This document shows positions 5,699 through 9,260 of a stretch of DNA of 9,260 nt, piece by piece. Within the stretch, counting starts at the first letter, position 1; every line of letters begins with the position of its first letter. Source of the stretch: Acidimicrobiia bacterium (lineage in GTDB: Bacteria; Actinomycetota; Acidimicrobiia; Acidimicrobiales; SZUA-35). The DNA lies in contig JAOUGG010000067.1 of the NCBI GenBank assembly GCA_029857855.1, forward strand, positions 1 to 9,260. Reading direction: 5' to 3'. The notes beneath the pieces are model-generated. The model saw nothing but the letters and a program-made list of their open reading frames with translations. It was not told the origin of the DNA and searched no databases. Made by a program: the position numbers and the translations under genes.

Positions 5699-6607
5699 AT
5701 GGGTGACACAACTCGAGTATCGGGAAAACAGCGGGAGGAGCTCAACGCTCGCATCGAAGCGAACCTGCCGCTGGTGAAGCACGTCGTCTACCAGGTGGCC
5801 GTGCACTTTCCCCGCCACGTCGACCGCGAAGAACTGGCCCGAGCCGGAGCGCTCGGTCTGGTCGAAGCGGCCCGCCGCTACGACGAGAGTCGAGGAGTGC
5901 CGTTTGAACGTTTCGCCGCACAGCGAATCCGGGGAGCGATCCTCGATTCGGTCCGGGCCGCCGACTGGGCGCCCCGCTCGGTGCGGCTGCTGGCCCGCCG
6001 GCTGGAGTCGGCCGAGCAGCATCTGGCCAGTGAACTCGGCCGGCTGCCCGATATCGACGAGACCGCCAAGGCTCTCGGTGTCAGCAAGGAGGAGCTGGCC
6101 CGGCTACGGGATCGGCTTTTCCGCTCCGTCGTGCTGGCGCTCGACCACGAGACCAGCGCCGACACCGACGAGGATCTGACGCTCGTCGACATCCTGAGCG
6201 ACGACAACGCCGTCGAACCGTCGGAGGAGTTGGAGACCCGGGAGCTGCACAACTACCTGCGCGATGCGGTGAAGCTGCTTCCCGAGCGTCAGCGCCTGGT
6301 GATCGTCGGCTACTTCCTCGAGGGCAAGACCTCGAAGGAGCTGGCCCGGTTCCTCGGCGTGACCGAGTCCCGGGTGTCGCAGCTCCGCAGCGAGGCCCTG
6401 CGCAACCTGAAGCTGGGCATCGAGGCCCAGTACGACTCGTCGAACGACTATGAGCCGCCGGTCGGACGGGTGGCCAAACGACAGGCCGCCTACGTCGACC
6501 AGATCGGCGACGCCTCACAGTGGCGCAACCGCCTCGACTCCTGGGACGATGAATACGAGGTCCCCGAGGACCCGTTGCTCCCGCTCCGCCGGGTCGCCCT
6601 CACCTGA
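5699..6607 (+). CDS. FliA/WhiG-family RNA polymerase sigma factor
   Basis: A 302-aa alternative sigma-70 factor of the sigma28 (FliA/SigD/WhiG) group, which directs RNA polymerase to TAAA...GCCGATAA-type promoters. Region 2 spans about 22-90: NLPLVKHVVYQVAVHFP, then EELARAGALGLVEAARRYDES (44-64) for core binding, and FERFAAQRIRGAILDSVRAADWAPRS (69-94) for -10 recognition. Region 3 covers about 98-170 (LPDIDETAKALGVSKEEL). Region 4 is LPERQRLVIVGYFLEGKTSKELARFLGVTESRVSQLRSEAL (194-234) with the -35-binding helix-turn-helix. Most family members stop soon after this, at about 240-270 aa. Here a further tail of about 60 residues (243-302), rich in Asp/Glu, Tyr and Trp, follows. The start is set by AAGGGTGAG 8 nt upstream. 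There are no flagellar genes in the window, so a WhiG-like developmental or motility role cannot be told apart. An anti-sigma partner is not adjacent. Confidence 0.93.
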   Translation: MGDTTRVSGKQREELNARIEANLPLVKHVVYQVAVHFPRHVDREELARAGALGLVEAARRYDESRGVPFERFAAQRIRGAILDSVRAADWAPRSVRLLARRLESAEQHLASELGRLPDIDETAKALGVSKEELARLRDRLFRSVVLALDHETSADTDEDLTLVDILSDDNAVEPSEELETRELHNYLRDAVKLLPERQRLVIVGYFLEGKTSKELARFLGVTESRVSQLRSEALRNLKLGIEAQYDSSNDYEPPVGRVAKRQAAYVDQIGDASQWRNRLDSWDDEYEVPEDPLLPLRRVALT

Positions 6608-6613
6608 CCAATC

Positions 6614-6735
6614 CCTGCCGTTCTGTGTGCGTCAGGTAGGACTCAGTACCGCCTGAGGTGCAAATTTTGGGTGGCCTGCCGTTCTGTGTGCGTCAGGTAG
6701 GACTCAGTTCCGCCTGAGGTGCAAATTTCGGGTGG
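6614..6735. repeat. 61-bp tandem duplication with hairpins
   Basis: Two units, 6614-6674 and 6675-6735, are identical except for two bases (A/T at 6648/6709 and T/C at 6668/6729). The second unit ends directly at the stop codon of the minus-strand gene. Each unit can fold by pairing TGC, TCAGG and GG with CC, CCTGA and GCA around ACTCAGTA or ACTCAGTT, with small internal loops. In the plus direction this is followed by AAATTTT (unit 1) or AAATTT (unit 2). A pair of terminators between convergent genes is a reasonable reading. Confidence 0.9.
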
Positions 6736-7476
6736 CTAGAAGGTGGCGGCCGTTTGCCAGCGGTCGAGGAGTGTGGCGTCACCGTGGAGTTCGAGCCGGC
6801 TCGGGGGGAGTCGGCACCACACGAGGAGCAGCAGATCGGACGCCGAGCCCCGGGCCGCCACGTCGGACTTGACGTGAGCGTGCTCCCAGGCGATGTGGTC
6901 GGGATGGTAGGTGACCACCCACTCCCCATCGTCGACATCGGTGGCGTGGAGATGGACCGTCTCACCGTTGCCGGCCAGCACCTCGAACTGCATCCGGTTG
7001 GGAGCGAAGATCTCGAGCACCTCGTCGATCCCGTCGATGGCCTGGCGGGCGTCGATGGGGCTGGGGGTGGCGGTGGCCGACTCGGCGTCCCACCGGTGCA
7101 TCGACGCCTCGTGAGCGATGCGACGCAACCACCACAGCGCGGGCTGGGGGCCGGTCCACGTCGGGTGGACGCTGTCGAGATCGATCTCCGACAGGGTCTT
7201 CTCCAGCTCGCCACCGCCCTCGGCCGTCCATTCGATCACCTCGGGACCGGGCGGCGGCTCCGGAACCGAGCCCCGATTGGGCGGACTGTCGGGATCGGCC
7301 AGCAGCGACATGTTGGCGAATCGATAGACCCATCCGGTGTGACCGACCACCGACTGCACCGTCCAGCCTTCGAGATGCGGGATCTCGACCCGCAGATCAC
7401 GTTCATCGACCTGGGTGAGTCGGGCCGCCTCCACTCGGAATAGATGTTGGTAATCGGCTGCCGACAGTCGGGTCAC
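6736..7476 (-). CDS. MDMPI/DinB-like mycothiol-dependent enzyme family protein
   Basis: A 246-aa protein of the maleylpyruvate-isomerase-like, mycothiol-dependent family (DinB-type four-helix bundle plus C-terminal domain). The hallmark segments are present: GWTVQSVVGHTGWV (37-50) with His46, and RRIAHEASMHRWDAE (118-132) with Glu123 and His127. These are the three expected metal ligands of the MDMPI-type site. The C-terminal half (about 160-246) with LRLELHGDAT-like strands fits the MDMPI_C domain. Members use mycothiol as a cofactor; the substrate is unknown. I place the start at GTG 7476 because GAGG (minus, 7485-7482) lies 5 nt upstream. The frame stays open to a TTG at 7512 without an SD. 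A TACGCT hexamer at 7530-7525 (minus) may be its -10. The acyltransferase upstream on the same strand could also transcribe it. Confidence 0.85.
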   Translation of the reverse strand: MTRLSAADYQHLFRVEAARLTQVDERDLRVEIPHLEGWTVQSVVGHTGWVYRFANMSLLADPDSPPNRGSVPEPPPGPEVIEWTAEGGGELEKTLSEIDLDSVHPTWTGPQPALWWLRRIAHEASMHRWDAESATATPSPIDARQAIDGIDEVLEIFAPNRMQFEVLAGNGETVHLHATDVDDGEWVVTYHPDHIAWEHAHVKSDVAARGSASDLLLLVWCRLPPSRLELHGDATLLDRWQTAATF

Positions 7477-7546
7477 ACCCACCTCATTCAAGACGTTGGT
7501 TCGGATCTGCAATGACGAAGATCAAGCGTAGTCCCTGGGCCGACCG

Positions 7547-8545
7547 CTATCGAGGGTCCCGGCCGTGAGAGACCGAATCGATCCACCGATCGAGTTCGAC
7601 CCACTGTTGACGCAGCCACTCCTCCCGACCCTGCGGATCGGCCGGCAGCTCGCTGCGGGGGTGAACCTGGTATCGGACCGTGACGGGGCGCCGCAGCGGA
7701 AGTCTCCGTCGGAAGCCCTGCAGATCGGCCATGTCTTCCAAGCCGACGTGGCCCAGGATGACGACGTCGGCATCGGGGCGGTGGCTCAGCAGCGCCAGTG
7801 TTCCGGCCGGCTTCGGCGGCAACAGATGATCGAGCTTCTCGGCGTAGGCCACGACGTCGGAGCCCAGCTCGCCGGACCCGGCCTTGCGCTCGAGCGACGC
7901 GAGTACCCGGGCGCGGTTGCGAGGCGTGGCATAGGTGCCCTCGGGGAAGATAACGAGCGCCGAATCGGGTAGCGCACCGGCGGCCAGGCGGGCGATGCCG
8001 TCGAGGTCGGCTTCAGTGCGGGAACCCCGGCCCACGAACTGGTTGCCCAGCCGCTTGCCGAAGATGTTGATGACCGGATCCCACAACAGCTCGTCCTTCA
8101 GGACGTAGTGGGCGTACCGCTTCAGGTGGCCGCAGATCAAAACGATCGGCAGCACGGCGTCGACCATCGACGCGTGGCGGCTCAACAGGATGAAGGACCC
8201 GGTCGGAATGTCCGACAGGTCGACGGGCTCGAAATCGACGCCGAGCAGGCGGTTGGCCCACTGCAGCAGTGAGGTGGCCCACCAGGCCTGCACCTCACGC
8301 TCGGCCGGAAGGCCGTTGCGGCGGCCAAGGCGTGACGCCATCGAGATCTCGACGGCCCGACCCACCCCAACCCACTGATGGACCAGGTAGACGACCCCGA
8401 AGAGGGCCAGACGCAGGGTCGGAAAACGCCAAAGGCGGCTGACCAGGTCAGCCGCCATGGTGAGCGGAATCCAGATCGGGGCCGTGATGACGGCCACCGG
8501 CAAGGCGATGCCGACGGAGGTGAGGCTGACCAGCCGCCGAAGCAC
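7547..8545 (-). CDS. PlsC-type 1-acylglycerol-3-phosphate acyltransferase family
   Basis: A 332-aa membrane-bound acyltransferase of the PlsC/LPAAT family, which transfers acyl chains to glycerophosphate or related acceptors. Motif I is HASMVD (His124-Asp129), the H-x4-D catalytic pair. Motif II is GNQFVGR (Gly167, Phe170, Arg173). Motif III is FPEGT (200-204). A later LLPPKPAG (241-248) recalls the segment after motif III in AGPAT3/4/5-like enzymes, so it may belong to that group rather than to classical bacterial PlsC (about 240 aa). N-terminal hydrophobic segments at about 10-35 and 43-60 would anchor it in the membrane. I choose GTG 8545 because AAGG (minus, 8557-8554) lies 8 nt upstream. 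The frame extends to TTG 8578, but that codon sits inside a perfect hairpin and lacks an SD. The lipid product is not known. Confidence 0.88.
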   Translation of the reverse strand: MLRRLVSLTSVGIALPVAVITAPIWIPLTMAADLVSRLWRFPTLRLALFGVVYLVHQWVGVGRAVEISMASRLGRRNGLPAEREVQAWWATSLLQWANRLLGVDFEPVDLSDIPTGSFILLSRHASMVDAVLPIVLICGHLKRYAHYVLKDELLWDPVINIFGKRLGNQFVGRGSRTEADLDGIARLAAGALPDSALVIFPEGTYATPRNRARVLASLERKAGSGELGSDVVAYAEKLDHLLPPKPAGTLALLSHRPDADVVILGHVGLEDMADLQGFRRRLPLRRPVTVRYQVHPRSELPADPQGREEWLRQQWVELDRWIDSVSHGRDPR

Positions 8546-8568
8546 AGCGTTCGCCTTGCCCGTGCCCG

Positions 8569-8587
8569 TTTCCGGCAAGGCCGGAAA
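8569..8587 (-). terminator. 8-bp hairpin between rpmG and the acyltransferase
   Basis: Perfect arms TTTCCGGC (8569-8576) and GCCGGAAA (8580-8587) enclose a 3-nt loop. It lies 33 nt past the rpmG stop on the minus strand and before the likely acyltransferase GTG, so it may terminate or punctuate the rpmB-rpmG transcript. No U tract follows on the minus strand. Confidence 0.45.
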
Positions 8588-8620
8588 GCTAGAGGCCCAG
8601 ACCGGAGGTCGACGGCACGT

Positions 8621-8788
8621 TCAGCGTTCTTCTTTGAAGATGACGTGCTGGCGCACGACCGGATCGTACTTCTTCAGCTCGATCCGCTCGCGGCTGTTGA
8701 CCTTGTTCTTGCGGGTCACGTACATGTAGCCGGTTCCGGCGGTGGACCTCAGCTTGATGATCGGACGCTTGTCGCTTGATTTTGCCAT
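8621..8788 (-). CDS. rpmG: 50S ribosomal protein L33, C- type
   Basis: A 55-aa ribosomal protein of the large subunit. The sequence [17 protein letters not shown] (12-28) and [20 protein letters not shown] (33-53) match E. coli L33 closely in both pattern and length. It has no cysteines, so it is the zinc-free (C-) form rather than the CxxC zinc-ribbon form common in actinobacteria. The ATG at 8786-8788 shares its A with the last base of the rpmB stop (TGATG), so translation is probably coupled. The GAAGG just upstream, inside the end of rpmB, may help. The frame runs further upstream but that extension overlaps rpmB. Confidence 0.95.
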   Translation of the reverse strand: MAKSSDKRPIIKLRSTAGTGYMYVTRKNKVNSRERIELKKYDPVVRQHVIFKEER

Positions 8789-9024
8789 CAGACCTTCACC
8801 CCCCGTCGACGCATATCGGCAACGACGGACTCGATGCCCTTCTTGTTGATCGTCTTGATTCCCTTGGCCGAGACGGTCAGGGAAATCCAACGCTTCTCGC
8901 TGGGCAGCCAGAAACGCTGGGTCTGGATATTCGGGTTCCAGCGTCGGTTGGTGACTCGGTGCGAGTGGGAGACGCTCCTACCGAACGACGGCTTGCGGCC
9001 GGTCACCTGGCAGATCTTGGACAT
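8788..9024 (-). CDS. rpmB: 50S ribosomal protein L28, C- type
   Basis: A 78-aa large-subunit ribosomal protein. [20 protein letters not shown] (1-20) carries the family opening CQVTG. The stretch [16 protein letters not shown] (26-41) and [21 protein letters not shown] (51-71) match E. coli-type L28. Only one cysteine is present (Cys5), so no zinc site can form, unlike the four-cysteine actinobacterial L28. The ATG at 9022-9024 has GAGGT (minus, 9035-9031) 6 nt upstream. It overlaps rpmG by one base. L28 and L33 are often encoded together. Possible regulation lies in the leader described separately. Confidence 0.95.
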   Translation of the reverse strand: MSKICQVTGRKPSFGRSVSHSHRVTNRRWNPNIQTQRFWLPSEKRWISLTVSAKGIKTINKKGIESVVADMRRRGVKV

Positions 9025-9133
9025 CGTGGGACCTCAGGACAATCTACAGAGCAATAACAGACGGTGTTCTCGCGCGGTTCCGGCGCCGTGTTCCCCGCCG
9101 AGTATTACGGCGGAGACCTCGTAGGGAACCATT

Positions 9134-9247
9134 CAAGGCTAGCGGCTTCGGTGCGGAGCACCTCGCTTCGAGTTTCGGCTATCGAGGGCCGAAACTCTCG
9201 AACGTGCCGTGCCGTAGCGACTTTTCAGTCAGCTCCCAAGGCTAGCG
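9134..9247. repeat. 11-bp direct repeats around the palindrome
   Basis: CAAGGCTAGCG occurs at 9134-9144 and again at 9237-9247, 103 bp apart, with the palindrome at 9170-9197 between them. They might be duplicated promoter -10 regions (TAGCCT on the minus strand) or a footprint of an insertion. Confidence 0.5.
9167..9202. repeat. 28-bp palindrome, copy 2
   Basis: Arms GAGTTTCGGC (9170-9179) and GCCGAAACTC (9188-9197) enclose the loop TATCGAGG. The only difference from copy 1 is one loop base (G for C). TTC before and GAA after can add pairs with one bulged T at 9198. The flanks differ from those of copy 1. It lies about 145 nt upstream of the rpmB start, on the far side of a -10 candidate. 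Confidence 0.85.
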
Positions 9248-9260
9248 ACCCGGGATAGAA

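Larger units (their letters stand above)
9025..9260 (-). promoter_or_regulatory. rpmB leader and upstream region
   Basis: No gene is supported here. Reading away from rpmB, it holds the SD GAGGT; a TAGATT hexamer (minus, 9046-9041); a small hairpin CCGCCG and CGGCGG (9095-9113, 7-nt loop); an 11-bp sequence CAAGGCTAGCG (9134-9144) repeated at 9237-9247, each of which reads TAGCCT on the minus strand and could be a -10; and the 28-bp palindrome. No clear -35 was found, and no AT-rich 7-1-7 Zur-like box. Confidence 0.4.

Noticed and set aside
6614..6735. CRISPR-like repeat
   Set aside because: There are only two directly adjacent 61-bp units with no spacers.
6754..7443. 229-aa plus-strand frame opposite the MDMPI-like gene
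   Set aside because: It lies antisense to a gene with clear metal-ligand motifs and shows no domain of its own.
9064..9258. 64-codon plus-strand frame upstream of rpmB
   Set aside because: It runs through the palindrome and repeats, has no SD, and is Arg/Ser-rich without family resemblance.
9025..9260. Zur box upstream of rpmB
   Set aside because: Looked for because the proteins are C- type. The only strong palindrome is the GC-rich 28-bp element, unlike the AT-rich 7-1-7 Zur site.

Overview
The window is GC-rich, densely coded DNA and most likely a chromosomal segment of a high-GC actinobacterium. The gene content fits: two F420-type oxidoreductases side by side, a mycothiol-dependent (MDMPI/DinB-like) enzyme, a WhiG/FliA-type sigma factor, GTG starts, and TANNNT -10-like hexamers sitting directly in front of start codons. 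An Acidimicrobiia-like lineage is a guess; nothing here proves it. There is no rRNA or tRNA gene, no IS element, no phage gene and no CRISPR array. This looks like core or housekeeping DNA rather than a genomic island.

Layout. 37-501 (-): a VOC/glyoxalase-fold protein of methylmalonyl-CoA epimerase type. 673-2788 (+): a two-gene operon of a DhnA/LacD-like TIM-barrel aldolase and a PfkB sugar kinase, 4 nt apart, ending at a small cUUCGg hairpin. 2827-4193 (-): a Ddn-like F420H2-dependent reductase followed by an LLM-class F420 oxidoreductase. 4243-5450 (+): a 71-aa small protein coupled by an ATGA overlap to a saccharopine-dehydrogenase-like Rossmann protein. 5699-6607 (+): a FliA/WhiG-family sigma factor with a long leader that holds a sigma28-like promoter candidate and a strong hairpin. 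6614-6735: a perfectly phased 61-bp tandem duplication between convergent genes. 6736-9024 (-): an MDMPI-like enzyme, a PlsC-type acyltransferase, L33 (rpmG) and L28 (rpmB). 9025-9260: the rpmB leader and upstream region.

How genes work together. The kinase and aldolase probably act in sequence: phosphorylate a sugar or polyol, then cleave the phosphate ester, as in LacC/LacD, YihV/YihT or LsrK/LsrF. The two F420 enzymes probably share the F420/F420H2 pool. rpmB and rpmG make two 50S proteins of the cysteine-poor (C-) type.

The most striking unexplained signal is a 28-bp palindrome present twice, 27/28 identical: once in the sigma-factor leader (5606-5633) and once upstream of rpmB (9170-9197), in otherwise unrelated flanks. 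The second copy lies between 11-bp direct repeats. No clearly novel multi-gene system is visible.
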